The position numbers and the translations under genes are program-made. This document shows, in pieces, positions 11,271 through 23,769 of a stretch of 64,000 nucleotides of DNA. The notes beneath the pieces are model-generated. The model did not search any database and was not told where the DNA came from. It saw only the letters and a list, made by a program, of their open reading frames with translations. Source of the DNA: Dactylonectria macrodidyma (lineage: Eukaryota > Ascomycota > Sordariomycetes > Hypocreales > Nectriaceae); assembly GCA_020744425.1 (NCBI GenBank), contig JAGMUV010000003.1, positions 1-64,000 of the forward strand, written 5' to 3'. Positions within the stretch are counted from its first letter, which is position 1. Each line of letters starts with the position of its first letter.

Positions 11271-13446
11271 TTTAGAAATAGTAGTCTTAGCCCACTATTT
11301 TAGCAGTTGCTAAACCGGGAAATCTTTAGTTCTACAATCACTCGCTGCTTTTATACTGCTTATAAATCAGCCAGTCCCCAGCCTTACATCTCTAAATACC
11401 TCTATTATCTCTTCCTCTTACTTTTTTCTTTAATATTATATAGCCTTTAGTTTAATAACACTACTTTAACTTATATTACACATAGGTCATTCTTCTTTAT
11501 CAGTCCTTTACTAAGTAAGATATCTTTATTACTTATATTTCTTCCTTTCTTTAATATCTTTATAGTATTAATCTTCTTTAACAGTATGGTCTATTACTTA
11601 TTGCTATAATATAGGCATAATTAAGTAGTGCTTTAATACTCTATTTATATTATCTTATATTATCCTACTTCTTAATAGTCTACTCTCTTTAGCTTTTACT
11701 AAATTATTAAAAATAGCAATTTAATAATTAGATAAACTGAGTATAGCTATATTTATCCTTAACTTTATATATTAGACTCTATTATCCGCTAGCCGTTTAT
11801 TTATAACCCTTAGCTTATGGTTAGGATAACTGAGTGCAGGCGTTTAGTCTATTATAATCTTAGCTAAGTAACTTAGCTAATAAAGTAGTATTGGGTTTCC
11901 TCTTAGATATAGTGACGAATGATTATTAAAGGTTTGAGATTACTGCTTTAATACTATAAGGGAGGAGATAAGAGAGGCTGGCAGGCTTAAGGAGTAATGC
12001 AGCTTACTAAGAAAGCAGACTAATAACTACTAATAGCAGCGACAGGGCTTAGTACGCCAGTCTTATATTAAGTAAACCTTAGTCTATAATAATCCATGCT
12101 TAGTGCACTCATTCTGGCTATATAGAGGCATTCTTATATCCAATAGGGAGCCAGCAGGTTATTAGTTATTAATTGCCTTATCTCCATTTTCTAAGAAGGA
12201 AGGTAAATATATAGAGACAATAGTGCTAGTGTTATAATAAGGCGACGGAGTGTGTTATAGCCTCAGAGGATGACTGATGATCACTAAGTAGCAGTATGCT
12301 CTTATTAATTTATATAAGCTATTAGACTTTTATAGCACTCTTAATAGCCCTTACTATAAGTAATAGGTTTAACTGCTTTTAGACTCTATTAAGTCCGCCT
12401 TCACTGTAATTATAAGACAGATCTAGAGCTGGCTGAACTGCCTGAATGGAAAATGAGGGTATGCTAACTATATAAGCGGATAGAGAGAATTTCTGCGATA
12501 AGACGAGTAATGACTTAACTGCACTAATGAGGGGCTGTGATAGTACTATTCTTACTAATAGGATGTTAAGTATGCTTAGGGATAACGCATTTATCTTTAA
12601 TTATAATGCTTAAGCGCCTGGATAGAATTGCTTCTAGGTGAAGCTATTAAATAGAGATAACGAGAGGTAGCCAGCTAATCTAAGTCTGATAAGCCATATT
12701 ATAGAATGAAGAAAGGAGAAGGAAGTGATCCTACTAAGTCATTTATCTCTGCTCAGGTTAAACTAACTGCCTTGCCTAAAGAGGCAGTTTAACTATTAGC
12801 TCACGAGCTGGCCAGTGAAAAGGGAGCCTATTAAATAAATTACAGCTAAGCTCACTACTAATAGAGCTATATTACTGACATTTCTACCCATTTCTATATG
12901 TATTAAGTCTATCTAACCCTTTTCTTCTAAGTCTAGCTAAATTAAACCCTATTTTAAAGGGTTATTAATTAGCTCTATTAGCTTAATAATCGGGATGCTC
13001 TTATTCTCTGTTAAAAGAGAGTGGCTTGCTCTTATAGGTAGAGAGAGAGTAACTTAATAAAAGCTAGAGTTCCTCTGCTTCTGGATTGTTCTTAATCTTA
13101 TAATGCTTTCTATCTATACTTCTTATTCTTAAATAGCTCTTTACTTTATGCTTATTATTATAGACTATTCCTTAAAGATTAAGTAATAGGATCCTTCTAA
13201 GCTAAAACGAAAGCCTAATCTTTATATAAGGAATCCCGAGCTGTGGTTAGCCCTTTCTAATGCCTCCTTTACTCAGTCTATAGTATATAATATAGAGAAT
13301 CCTTAGCCTTTTATAAATAGGGAGGACTTAACTAATATTAATCCCTATACAGAGTTTCTATTAATAGAGGAAATTATTAATAAGGTGATCCGTTTTACTA
13401 CTATTAATAACATAAGGGATAGTATTAATATACTAAATGATATTAC
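11271..13446. other. Moderately AT-rich relic region, unidentified
   Basis: Composition is mixed and there are many stops in all frames. Only near the end (about 13150-13446, plus strand) does a frame look protein-like (NLYIRNPELWLALSNASF, then NPYTEFLLIEEIINKVIRF). It continues in character beyond the MITE at 13447 and may be the start of a retroelement gag. No family is named with confidence. Confidence 0.35.
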
Positions 13447-13885
13447 TAACGTACATAATAAGCTTATGTTACAGACAAGTATGTGTCACACTTGGATTTT
13501 CACCTTAAATCGCGATTTTAAAGAAATTGCTAAAAATCGAAACTAAGCCTAAAAAAGCTAAAAATCAGAATTAAGGTTAATTAAATATGAAATAATATAA
13601 AGAAATTTTACTATATTTTATTTATTTTTATTTATAAAGCTATTAAGAAAAAGCATATTCACACTGTTTTTCTTCTTAAATTTATATTTTAAAGGCTTAA
13701 TAAATTAGCTAAAAGTTTATAAAAATTACTCTCTTATGACTTTTTTTCTAGAGAATCTAATATTAATTTTCTAGAAATCTAATAATTAAATATCCTGTTT
13801 TAGAAAATCTAAAATTTACACTTTTAGCTGTACAGTATAGGTGTGACATATACTTGTTTGTAATATAAGCTTATCATACATGTTA
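13447..13885. mobile_element. MITE copy C, complete
   Basis: This is a 439-base element with about 44-base imperfect inverted repeats. The left end begins TAACGTACATAATAAGC and the inverse of the right end begins TAACATGTATGATAAGC; both continue to ACAAGTATRTGTCACAC. It shares internal blocks with copies A and B. Differences between its two ends are almost all transitions. TA at both edges suggests a mariner/pogo-type TA duplication. It interrupts an older relic. Confidence 0.8.
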
Positions 13886-15447
13886 TTCTAAAAGCTATTT
13901 CTAATTCTATTCTCTCTTATCCTAATAATAAGAGAGCAAGTAATAGTATTAAAATACTAAGTCTTTAGAATAATATGCTTAAATGTAATAGTAATAATTA
14001 AGGTAGTATTCTAAAATCCCTATCCTAAGATAAAAAGCTTATAAGGACTAATAGAGATTGCTATTACTATAGAAAAAGATAAAGAATAGAGTATCTATAA
14101 GATGTCTTTTAAATATACTATTACTTTAATAGCTACTTCTAACTCTATTCTAAGCTAATAAGTTAATCTTAGTAATCTGGCTAGTGAAATACTAACTGTT
14201 TTTAAAAATGTAATACTCTTTAATATACTATTACTATTAGTCTTAAGTAGTAAAAAGCTGGATAATAATCCTTAGTCCTTATCCGTCCTTACTTAACTAC
14301 TTCTTATAATAACTAAAAGTAAGAATCATTCCCTATAAGAGGAGGAGTATAGTAATAATACTAAGTATAGAGATACTCTAAAAGCTGATTATTATAAGGA
14401 TATTATTAAATTAACCCTTACTAAATCGGGTTTTAAATATGCCTTACTTTACCTAATAAATATATTTCTCTTATTAAGCTTAACTATACTATCTATACTT
14501 CCCTTACCTTTCTTACTTTTAAAGGATAAGATATTATAAAACCTTATTTAAGCTTAAGTAGGAAGCACTTTAGGTTAGAGCGGCCTTAATCTAATAGCTA
14601 TAGATCTTAGCTAATATATAAGTAGTACTTAGAAGCTTAAAGTCTGCTCTTTAAGGAAGTAATTAGTTAATAATATAAGATAGTGCTAAGACTATTATAA
14701 AGGCGATATTAAACCTTATTCTATAGGGTTAGAAGGCTCTTATATATAGGCCTCTAGATAAAGAGCCTAAGGTTTATATATACTTTATAGTAATTACTAT
14801 AAGAGTGATAATAGTAATAGTAATAATAATAATAATAATAATAAAAGGGGTTAATAGTCTCTAAAGCTTAATAGAGCTAATAAGTTAAAGCAATATAATA
14901 ATAGCATTCCTATTAAGGCCTTATTTAATAATACTAAATACTGTCCTACTTAGAGTACTGAGGATAATAAGTAGGATTATAATAGTAATAAGGATAAGAA
15001 TAAGAATAAGGCTTATAAAAAGTAATAAAGTAAATACTATTATTCTTATAAGCCCTTAGCTAGTATTAAGCACTATTATTATAAGTATATTACTTATTAA
15101 TACTTAATGAATAATATATAATCAGTATTAAGTAATTAAATACTAGCATTTTATATACTTAGCCTATCCTTATTATATACTATATTAAATAATTTAAATA
15201 CTAAGTATAATTTTATAATATTTTAAGAGTGCTATAAGATTTTAAGGCCCTCTACTAGTTTACTATATAATACAGTAGTTAATATTAAGCGCTCTTATTA
15301 TAGAAGACTATCTTTAAGATTAAGATTTACTTAGTTAACCTATAGGAAGAAGAATACTTAAGTAAGAGGTATTCTTAGCTTAATATTATCTTAAGCAATA
15401 TCTAATAAAACTGAAGTTAAAGCAGTTCTTACTAGCTTTAAGAAATA
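13886..15447 (+). mobile_element. RIP-degraded retroelement relic, possibly gag
   Basis: This is a stop-rich, AT-rich sequence with Asn/Lys-rich protein-like stretches around 14800-15100. It probably continues the frame seen before the MITE. It is cut by the copia-2 insertion at 15453, and similar sequence resumes at 21127. The family is undetermined. Confidence 0.35.
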
Positions 15448-15452
15448 GCTAC

Positions 15453-15655
15453 TGTTGGATCCAATACGGCTAGGATGATCAGAGCCTTCAAAGGGGGTTT
15501 TCTATAGAGACCAAAGATGATTGTATTGATGTGTGTGTGTTCTAGGATGCCTCCGGCCCCCTCTTTTCTTCTGAGGGGTTTTTCTAGTCATCTGACTAAG
15601 GCTAGGATATCGGTGTATCAGAGGTTATGCCGCCACACGAGGGGTCAATCCAACA
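15453..15655 (-). repeat. 3' LTR of copia-2
   Basis: 203 bases, TGTTGGATCC to AATCCAACA as written on the plus strand. The adjacent CACCCCCCCAGCTGAAG (15656-15672) is the polypurine tract read on the minus strand. A truncated relative lies at 24927. Confidence 0.95.
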
Positions 15656-15939
15656 CACCCCCCCAGCTGAAGCCAAGTAGGTTGAAGCTGCTAATATCAG
15701 GATGGCCCCGGACCCTCTAGGTCTTCTTCCTTCAGCTCTCGCAGCCTCCGTTGCCCTAGCCGGTCTGTGATGTTAACTAGACCTAGCTGCTGTACGGACT
15801 TTTAGAAGGCCGGGTTGCTGACTGTTTTTGTGAGCCCGTCTGCGATCATTTCCTCTATTAGGATATAGTCCACCTAGATCCTATTCCTCTAAGCTTCCTG
15901 CCTCAGCCAATAGTTATGAATATCAACATGCTAGAGCTT

Positions 15940-16170
15940 GGTCTGTAGCTTATTAATGTCTTTATACATAAGCCGGATGGTCTGCTGGTTATTATATTGA
16001 ATGTGAATCTTTTCTTTATCTAGCTGGATCCCTAGCTCTTTAACTAGCCAGCTAATGAATATGGCCTCCTTAGCTGCTTGAGATAGGGCTAGTAGCTCTG
16101 CCTTAGTCGTTAAGGTCGTGACTGTTGCTTGCTTGTTGGCTCTCCATCCGATCGTTCCTCTGAATAGTCT
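15940..16170 (-). pseudogene. copia-2 RNase H fragment
   Basis: The minus strand reads TTKAELLALSQAAKEAIFIS followed by QYNNQQTIRLMYKD, the conserved ALSQAAKE block and C-terminal region of copia RNase H. It lies downstream of the RT and upstream of the polypurine tract, as expected. Confidence 0.8.
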
Positions 16171-16689
16171 TATGACATAGGCTTAGGAGCTTTTCCGGTC
16201 TTCTAGGTTATTTGCGAAGGATGCGTCGCTAGCCATAAGGAAACTATTATCTTAACTGAATTGAAGGGCTAGGCCGCGGGTCTTCTTAAGATACAGAAGG
16301 ACCCTATCAGCAGCTTGATAATATTCGGGCCCTAGGTTCATATTAAACCTAGCTAGCCGGGATATAGCAAAAGCAATATCCGGCCGGGTTATTACGGCTA
16401 TATATAGGATCGATCCGACCTTCCGTTAGTATCGTCTTATTGTAGGGATCGAGGACCGCTCGCTATGTGGTCAAAGGTCTTCCTTTTTCATCAGGGTCTC
16501 GTGCCGCTAATCTAGGTCATCCGCAAGGTTAGCTATCTTATCTAGATATGCAGATTGGGATAACTAGATAAGTCTCTTATTACGGTCTCGAATGACCTCA
16601 ATCCCTAGGAACTACTGAAGGTCGTGTCCGCCTATTAGGTCATAACGACCTTTGAGGTCTGCAACGGTCTTCTGAGCGTCAGAACGTCA

Positions 16690-17148
16690 GTTCTTTCGAC
16701 AGGCAAAGACGATATCGTCTACATAGAAGAAGACGATAATCCCTTCCTTTATCATACAGCAGGGCTCGTGCCGGACCGGCTTGAAGCCTAGGTCTTGGAG
16801 TGTGGCAGTGAGTTCCTTCTGCTATAGGAGGGGTGATTCCCGCAGCCTGTATAGAGCTTTCTAGACTAGTAGGATCTTTCCTACTTATCTGTATCTAGGG
16901 GGCATTTTCATAAGGATCTAATGGTCTAGCCTAGCATTAATAAAGGCGTTGACTGCATTATATTATATAAGATCTAGGTCAAACCGGGCAGCAATTGCTA
17001 TCAAGGTCCGGAACGACCTTCTGGCTAAGGTTGCAGTATAGGTCTCTTTATCTAGCCCTTTTGGCTGCTGGTCTCCTCGGATAACTAGCCGGGCTTTGCA
17101 TTTAATGAACCTCCTGTGCTTATTAAGCTTATAGACATAGACCCACAT
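16690..17148 (-). pseudogene. copia-2 reverse transcriptase fragment
   Basis: The minus strand encodes YKLNKHRRFIKCKARLVIRG and QPKGLDKETYTATLARRSF, the N-terminal copia RT block. Farther along is an intact YVDD box (plus-strand 16714-16725, inverse strand). Stops interrupt between them; the first follows DLDLI, where Gln is expected (CAA to TAA), and the next falls after RLDH. Confidence 0.88.
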
Positions 17149-18318
17149 ACAGCCAAGGGTCTGTTTCCCTAGGGTTCTTGGGTCATCTTGGCCAATCTCG
17201 ATCTATGACTCCATTTCCCTATGACTATGCAAGTGATCCCGTTCAGCCTGTTCAAATTAGACCCCCATCGGGTAATGATTTAGATCCTGATAGTACTGCG
17301 GCAGCTGTGGAAGCTGGCTGCGATGAACAGACCTAGGTTTCTTCAGTAGCCGTTGCAGCTTAGCTTTATCGATGACTTCCCTATTAAGGGTTCCAATCGG
17401 ACTAGCTAGTCTTCCGGCGTTGAAGGCAGCCTTCCAGACGTCAGACCGTTCGTTCTTTCAGTCCTTAGGGCCCTTAAGATCATGCCCACCTAGCGGATCC
17501 GAGGCATCCTGGATCGTCATCGCTAGAAGCGCAGCGGGTAGTAGAGACACAGGAGTTAAGTAGGCACGATTATAGGCGCTAGAGGGTCTAGATCAGCTGT
17601 CTTAAATAGCATCACCTTCCTCAGGCTTTCTTTAATTACCTTCCTTAACCGTTGCTTATACTATAATAGAGTCTAGATTAATATTATTAGCTGGATCCCT
17701 TAGGCCTGGGTCATCACTCTGGTCCTTTAGATCGCGGCCTTGACTATCGTCCTGATCTGGCTCGATCTCTTTAACCTAATCCTTTAGGCTAAGGATATTG
17801 CCTTAATCCTTTAAATCTCGGTTAAGAGCATCGTCCAGCTCGATCTTATTAACCCGATCCTTCAGGCCAAGACTATTATCTTAATCCCTTAGACTAAGGT
17901 TAAGAGCATCGTCCTGATTCTTATAGTAGATAGCATCCTATATTCTACTACTATCTGGTATTTCTACTATTAATTGATCCGGTCGAGCCTCTTCTACTTA
18001 GTTTAGCAGCTAGTCTAATTCTTCTTTACTAACTAGCAATAGGTCGTCTTTTAGCTAGTTAATATCTCCATTAAATTATTCATCTTCATTAAAAATAACA
18101 TCTTTCGTAAAGATAACCTTCCTAATAGCCAGGTTCTAGATCTAATAGATGTTCGTCAACTAGTAGCCTATAAGATAGCCTATCCAAGCGTGAGGATTTA
18201 GCCGCTGCTGCTTATTACGGCCCTTTAGGGCGTCTTGGGTTATAGTAAACGCCTTAGATCCGTAGGCCCGTAGGTGATCTAGATATAGGACCTTACGTTC
18301 CTGACCGTAGCCGTTGCG

Positions 18319-18714
18319 TTAGGCTATAGCTGTGTGGAACTGGCTGTATAGGGTATCCCAGTTGTTAATCCTTCGAGGCGTCTGGTTATATAGATAGACA
18401 GCAGCTCGATAGATCTTAACCCAAAGAAAGGAAGGAAATCGGGCTCCGGCCTGTAGGGTCCTAGCCCTAGTCTTAATTATCTTACTAGAAAGCTCGGCGC
18501 TGCCATTCTGGGCGGGTGTGTTTGCGGCTGTTGATTCTATAATGATATTCATCTCCGAAAGGAACCGGAAGACTAGCCGAGGCCGGCCTTCTGACTTGCC
18601 TAGGATCTCTCTATCGCACTTAATGACCTGAGGCTTCAGCTGATACTGCCGGATGAGATGACTTAGGAAATCCTTAAGGACCGGGACTAGCTCCTTATGT
18701 TGCCGGGTCTTCAA
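18319..18714 (-). pseudogene. copia-2 integrase core fragment
   Basis: This is a 131-codon open segment. It contains NIIIESTAANTPAQNGSAEL, matching the NG-x-AE block with the catalytic Glu of copia integrases, preceded by VIKCDREI (catalytic Asp region) and followed by the WVKIYRAAVYLYNQTP helix. It is flanked by stops. On the minus strand it lies upstream of the RT, confirming copia rather than gypsy order. Confidence 0.88.
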
Positions 18715-19740
18715 ATAATAGTCCTAAATATAACCAGAATAGCGGTCTGTTATTAGCATTAGGCTAGCCCTTCCTTCTGGATCCTCTTCCAGATCGTGGA
18801 AGTCAATAGCTAGCCTTAGACCGGGTCCGGCCGGAAGGTCCCGCGGCCAGCGGCTGACTTATTGGGTCATCTTAGAAGTGCTGCAGTCATCGCATTCGAC
18901 GGTTGTGATCCCTTTAATCCGGACCCCTGTGACCTTATTGACTAGCCTTTCTAGGGCTTGAGGCCCCGGATGACTAAGTCGCAGATGCCAACGGCGGGCA
19001 TCCTGTTTCGTTGCCTTAGGTCGGGTCGATGAGTTGAACCGGCTGTGCCGGGCAGGGAAGGCAGCCTCTGCTTAAGCCGTCTGATCAAATGGGACATCTT
19101 CTATAACGTATTGGTTGTATCGATCAGCTAGATAGTAAAGGATCGATCCGGCTATGGTCCGGAGACAGTTGTGGTCTGGGCGTGTGTCCCACTAGTAGCC
19201 CTACTGTTACAGACGTCGTAGAGATATAAGGTTGTAAGGGAAGTCAGGATAATAGGCCATATTAAACAGGGATATAAGCCGAGGGCTCTTGGTCCTCTTG
19301 GTTATAATATTAACCTGGCTGTAGCCTAGGACTTAGATATTGTGTTCTCTAGTAATAAGGAAGTCATCTGCTTATGCGAGCCGATATCCTTTAAACTGGT
19401 AGATCTGGTTGAAGATATAGATTGTGGCCCCAGAGTCTAGAATAGCAGACTATAGTAAGGGATAGCGGGCAGTAAGAAAAGCAGCTATAACGGCAGTTAT
19501 TAGGTTAGAATAGCGGCCTATGCCTTAGCTTAGTCAATCTGACTTGTCTAGTCTAGCTGACCGCTTGAGGGCGTTGACTTTATCCTTCAGAGGTTGATAG
19601 GTAAGTCAGTATTTAACTCTATCTCTAATCACTGGATTCTCTTCGAACCAGGAGGGAGCCTTTGATAGAAAGAGATAATAGTAGTTAGAAAGACTATGAT
19701 AAAAGCCTCCGCAGGCCTCATAGCGTAAGTCAGTATTTCC

Positions 19741-20019
19741 TTAGTCCCGGGGTTCCTTGGATTTCGTCCTCTTTAATTGAGAGCCCGGTTGATCGGACTT
19801 GCGTTTCCTAGGGGTCCGTTTCGGCCGGGCGGGCCCGGCGGATCCCGCAGGCTGTTGACCTTCCTGATCGGGATCCTGTTCCTGATCCGGTTGGTTATTC
19901 GGATCCGGGTTCTGTCCGTAGGTCGGTCTAAAGTTTCCTCTTTTAATTCGGGGCGCGGGGGTTCTAGCCGGCTGCTGCAAGCCTCTGCGGCTGACCTCTG
20001 TGCGTAGGTTCTTGGCCAC
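19741..20019 (-). pseudogene. copia-2 gag C-terminal fragment
   Basis: This is a 92-codon open segment rich in Pro, Gln, Asp and basic residues (PKRTPRKRKSDQPGSQLKR). A low-complexity basic tail like this is usual for the nucleocapsid end of Gag. The assignment rests mainly on position between the 5' LTR and integrase. The mirrored frame on the plus strand is taken as a shadow. Confidence 0.5.
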
Positions 20020-20918
20020 AGTCCGGATAGCGAGGGTCTTATCCTCTAGCTTATTCTAATAGATCTCTTAGAAGTTCGAGACCCAGTTTCTAAGGACTGA
20101 CTCAATAGTATTATATAGGTTATTAAACTATACATTTAGGTTATCTAGTCTTCTGATATCTTAAGCCTGGGCTTAATGCGTTACTTGCTCTTAGTTTGTA
20201 AGCTAGTGAGGGAAATCCTTAGCTGCTTGAGGGATAGCTGCTAGAATATTCTGATATTTCATACGGGCTTTATTTCGCTATTTAGTCTGCGTAGCTCTAA
20301 CGCTCTCTCGTAAGTTAATATACCAGCTCCTTAAATCCTTTTAAGGATTAAAGGCGCTATCCATCAGACCTATAGCAACGGTCTCCATTATCCATTTCTT
20401 TAGTGTATTGATCTGATCTTACTGCTCTTTATATTCCCGATAGTCTTAGTCATAGTCTTTATAACTAGACTCATAGGAAGCTTTATCTTCAGTAGTTAGA
20501 TCTGCGATAGATCGGGCTTGTTAAGACGGATCGGTCGTTTCGAGAGTATAGGTTGGGGTAGGGTTCTGACTAGATCCCTGACTTCCGGACCCTTGGGTCT
20601 GACAGGCTTGTTCAGGCTCGATCTACTATAGGGGGATTCTTTGGAAATAGGAATTGACTCGCGGTTTAGTTAGAGGCAGTATCGGCTGTTTATTTATATC
20701 TAGGTTAGCAAGGACCCAGATCGTAGCCGCATTCATCCTCAGCTAGAATTCCTTATCCTAAGGCCTCCAGTCTTTAAAGGTCTTAAGAAAGACCTTATGG
20801 GTGGTTATTGCGGCATTTTCTGCAGATATCGCGGTCGTCGTATTAGAGCAGGATAGAGGCTTGAAAACCGTACGGATCGTAGCGCAAAGGGCGTCTTCAC
20901 GCAATTTCGACTGTTAAT

Positions 20919-21121
20919 TATTAGATCCAATACGGCTAGGATGATCAGAGCCTTCAAAGGGGGTTTTCTATAGAGACCAAAGATGATTGTATTGATGTGT
21001 GTGTGTTCTAGGATGCCTCCGGCCCCCTCTTTTCTTCTGAGGGGTTTTTCTAGTCATCTGACTAAGGCTAGGATATCGGTGTATCAGAGGTTATGCCGCC
21101 ACACGAGGGGTCAATCCAACA
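20919..21121 (-). repeat. 5' LTR of copia-2
   Basis: 203 bases, identical to 15453-15655 except that the first bases read TATTAG instead of TGTTGG. Both changes are G to A on the plus strand. Confidence 0.95.
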
Positions 21122-21126
21122 GCTAC

Positions 21127-21784
21127 TTAAGAATATTTTGCTTAAGTATATAACTAAGAATAGTAAAATAACTCTCTAAGTATAGTTTAACTAGACTACT
21201 TATATAAAGTATAAGCATACTAATAGTATAGTTTAAAATTGAATTAATTTACTTTTAATATAGATAAGGAGTAAGGTTAAGTATACTTTAGTTCTAAGAA
21301 CTAAATATACTCTATAGGAAGATAATCTTCTTATTAAGTTAAAGGAGGGTAAGGAGATGTTAGTATGGCCTGAGATTTACTAGTAGTTTTATAAAGCCCT
21401 TTTAAAGCAGTCTATTAAGAGTCTATAAGTATATTACTTTATAAAACTTAAGAGTTATAAAAGACTCTAGAATGTTATTAGTAGTAAATGTTAAGTCTGC
21501 TTAGTAACTTAGTTATTATATATTTTAATAGAGTTTAATAAGTAAAGAATAGCCTATAAGCTAAAGGAGAAATAGGGCTAAGTTTATATAATTATTTTAA
21601 AATAGTATATATAAGCCTTTAAGTATACTATTATATAATATTAATAGGGAATTAAGAATATTAAAGCTAAGTAGTTAACTTAAATAGCCAGGCTAGGATA
21701 TAGTTAGAATATAATGCTTTAATATACAATGCCTATCTTCTCCCTTATGCTATATAGTTAAGTACTTAATATAACTAGATATAG
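21127..21784. mobile_element. RIP-degraded relic continuing beyond copia-2
   Basis: AT-rich, stop-rich sequence like that at 13886-15447, so copia-2 probably split one older element. A plus-strand stretch around 21400-21620 looks protein-like (VYYFIKLKSYKRL, LLYILIEFNK) but the family is not recognised. Confidence 0.35.
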
Positions 21785-22119
21785 TGTGTTGGGCAGGGGG
21801 ACAAACAACCACCCAAAGTGACGGCGAGCTGGGCCCGAAAGGAGGGCGAAGGACGGCAAGATAAGGCCTAAGAAAAAAATAGCCAAAAATGCAGATAAAA
21901 TCATCAGCTAAGCAGCTAGCTGGAAAAGGAAGAAGGATATCAGTTGATTAAGTAAAATAGAATAAGAAATCAAGGCTAGGAAAATCAGGAAAAATCAAGT
22001 AAAGAAGGAAGAAGCATTGTTTTTCCATCTAAGTCTGGGAAATCTGCTGCCTCTTATAGCTAGCTACAGGTAACGTGACTGTCCGGGTCCCGGGCCCCGG
22101 GGCCCTCAGCCCCGACACA
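21785..22119. mobile_element. Solo-LTR-like element, 335 bases
   Basis: Sequence beginning TGTGTTGGGCAGGGG and ending CTCAGCCCCGACACA, with related inverted ends, is flanked by ATAG on both sides (21781-21784 and 22120-22123). It is GC-richer than its surroundings and not RIP-mutated. TG...CA ends with a 4-base duplication suggest a solo LTR of an unknown family. No internal region is present. Confidence 0.55.
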
Positions 22120-22123
22120 ATAG

Positions 22124-23280
22124 TTATCTATAAAAGCTAGTTAACCCTTAAGTAATACTAAACCTATCTTTCTAGTAATTATACTAAGTTATAGTTAGTT
22201 ATAAAGAATAAATATCTACTAAGATTAGTAATAAGATAATATTACCTTAACCCTTTACTTAATAAAGAATATTGAATCTAGTAGCTATTTCCTCTCCTCA
22301 GAGTATGGGCATCCTTCGTTTAAAAGCTAATAATAATAGTATATATGAGGTTAAAGCACTGCTAGCCAAGTCTTAGTAGGGAGAATAAGTTATTATTTTA
22401 TAAAGTGAGTAGACTATTTATGACAATTTATAGGTTAAGAAGGATGATATTGCAGCTAATACGGTTAATGATTTCGATACTGTATACAAACGCCATAGTG
22501 GGAAACTATACTAGCATTACGCTACTTAAGAAAAAACACAACTTTGTCCTTATTAAGGGAATGCAATGGACAATTAATGTACTACAATGAACTGCAGTCA
22601 ATTTAAGTCTCATTCACTGATCGCGACCTTATCAAATAATGAGGACTGGCGGAGAAGGCACTTAGGATGGGCTTGTGACGGAACATAGCTTAGGGAGAGC
22701 TCAGAGATACGGTGGCACAAAATGCACTCAGGACAGCAAAGAAAAATCGCAGCGAGGTGAACGGGCGCTATTCCCTTTCAGCTGGCAAGGAGTTCCCTGC
22801 CCCCTAAAGACCCATGCTCAACCATACTGGTCAGTTGCGGTCAGCCTGCGTGAGTGCAAGCCATGGGGCAAACCATCGTGCATCCGGCACACCGCCAAAC
22901 TTGAGGACTAACAGTAGTAGCATGGAGCAATCCGAATGGATGGCTAGGGTTACTGGGTAGGGAGACAATGGATGCACCCATTCATGCTGTCTAACCGAGC
23001 TAGATCCACTACCTCCCAGCGGTGAGCAGATAACGTAAGAGCCCAATTCCACCTGTTTCTCGCCTCGGGTGGAACGCGACGTGACTATTGCCATACCTGG
23101 TTCCCATCACCCTCGAACGCCGCATAATCACTGCATAGTCTTCTAAATATGATGTAATATGCTAAATCTGGCACATACGAGTACGCGTTTCTGCAGTTAG
23201 GTAACCATCAGGCTCCCACGTTTATAGAGGAACGATAAGTCCTACAGATAGTCTTCACTTCTTCACTCTTCATTCAACCG
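22124..23280. other. Non-coding stretch, nothing recognised
   Basis: 22124-22640 is AT-rich decayed sequence. 22641-23280 has normal composition and short opposing open frames without family signatures. No intron-joined gene model could be supported. Confidence 0.4.
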
Positions 23281-23375
23281 ATCCTATTCAGCTAATCCTA
23301 TTCAGCTGATCCTATTCAGCTGATCCTATTCAGCTGATCCTATTCAGCTGATCCTATTCAGCTGATCCTATTCAG
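23281..23375. repeat. 14-base minisatellite, 6.8 copies
   Basis: Tandem ATCCTATTCAGCTG, nearly perfect; only the first copy has an A at position 14. Confidence 0.95.
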
Positions 23376-23769
23376 TCAATTCAATTACCCATTAAACAGA
23401 ATGCTCTATTTTACTAGAGAAAAAGGAGAGCCGTATTGTAAGTTTTAACTATTCCAGCCATGGAGATAGTTATTAATGAGACTAGTGGAGAAAGGTGCCA
23501 TCTTCGAGAGCGACATAGTTAGTCGTTCGCCTGCATCCGCATGGCCCGAGAAACAACAGGAGGCCGAGCTTAAATCGGACCAGGAGATGTGGGAAGTAAA
23601 CCTAACGAGGGACGAGCTCCAAACCAGACAGGTCGCAGCTATCGCTGTGCACGGGACTCTCTGGGTAGCCCACCCGTGGGCCTCTTGCGGGATGCCCATT
23701 CACGCATTGTCGAGGCAACCTCTTGAGGTATCCAAACCTTTGAGCCATTAGGAGCAGGTCGCTATACGG
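23376..23769. other. Unassigned stretch with short opposing frames
   Basis: A plus-strand frame of 91 codons (23476-23751) and an antisense frame of 84 codons overlap. Neither has a recognisable motif. One may be a remnant of a real gene, but direction cannot be decided. Confidence 0.2.

Larger units (their letters stand above)
15453..21121 (-). mobile_element. Ty1/copia LTR retrotransposon (copia-2), complete, minus strand
   Basis: This 5669-base element has 203-base LTRs and a perfect 5-base duplication GCTAC (15448-15452 and 21122-21126). Minus-strand order from 21121 leftward is LTR, gag, integrase, reverse transcriptase, RNase H, polypurine tract, LTR, i.e. copia order. The two LTRs differ at only two positions, both in the first six bases of the right copy. 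Yet the coding regions carry many stops at ancestral Gln or Trp codons. Composition is much less AT-rich than copia-1. Confidence 0.95.

Noticed and set aside
13466..13865. MITE C ending at the ACAAGTATRTGTCACA repeats with a 10-base duplication ATAAGCTTAT
   Set aside because: The inverted similarity continues outward through this word to TAACGTAC, so ATAAGCTTAT is part of the terminal repeat, not a target duplication.
19777..20007. Plus-strand frame opposite the copia-2 gag fragment
   Set aside because: Antisense shadow inside a minus-strand retrotransposon; no motif.
23281..23375. CRISPR-like array
   Set aside because: Contiguous 14-base units without spacers; a minisatellite. No CRISPR is expected in a fungal chromosome.
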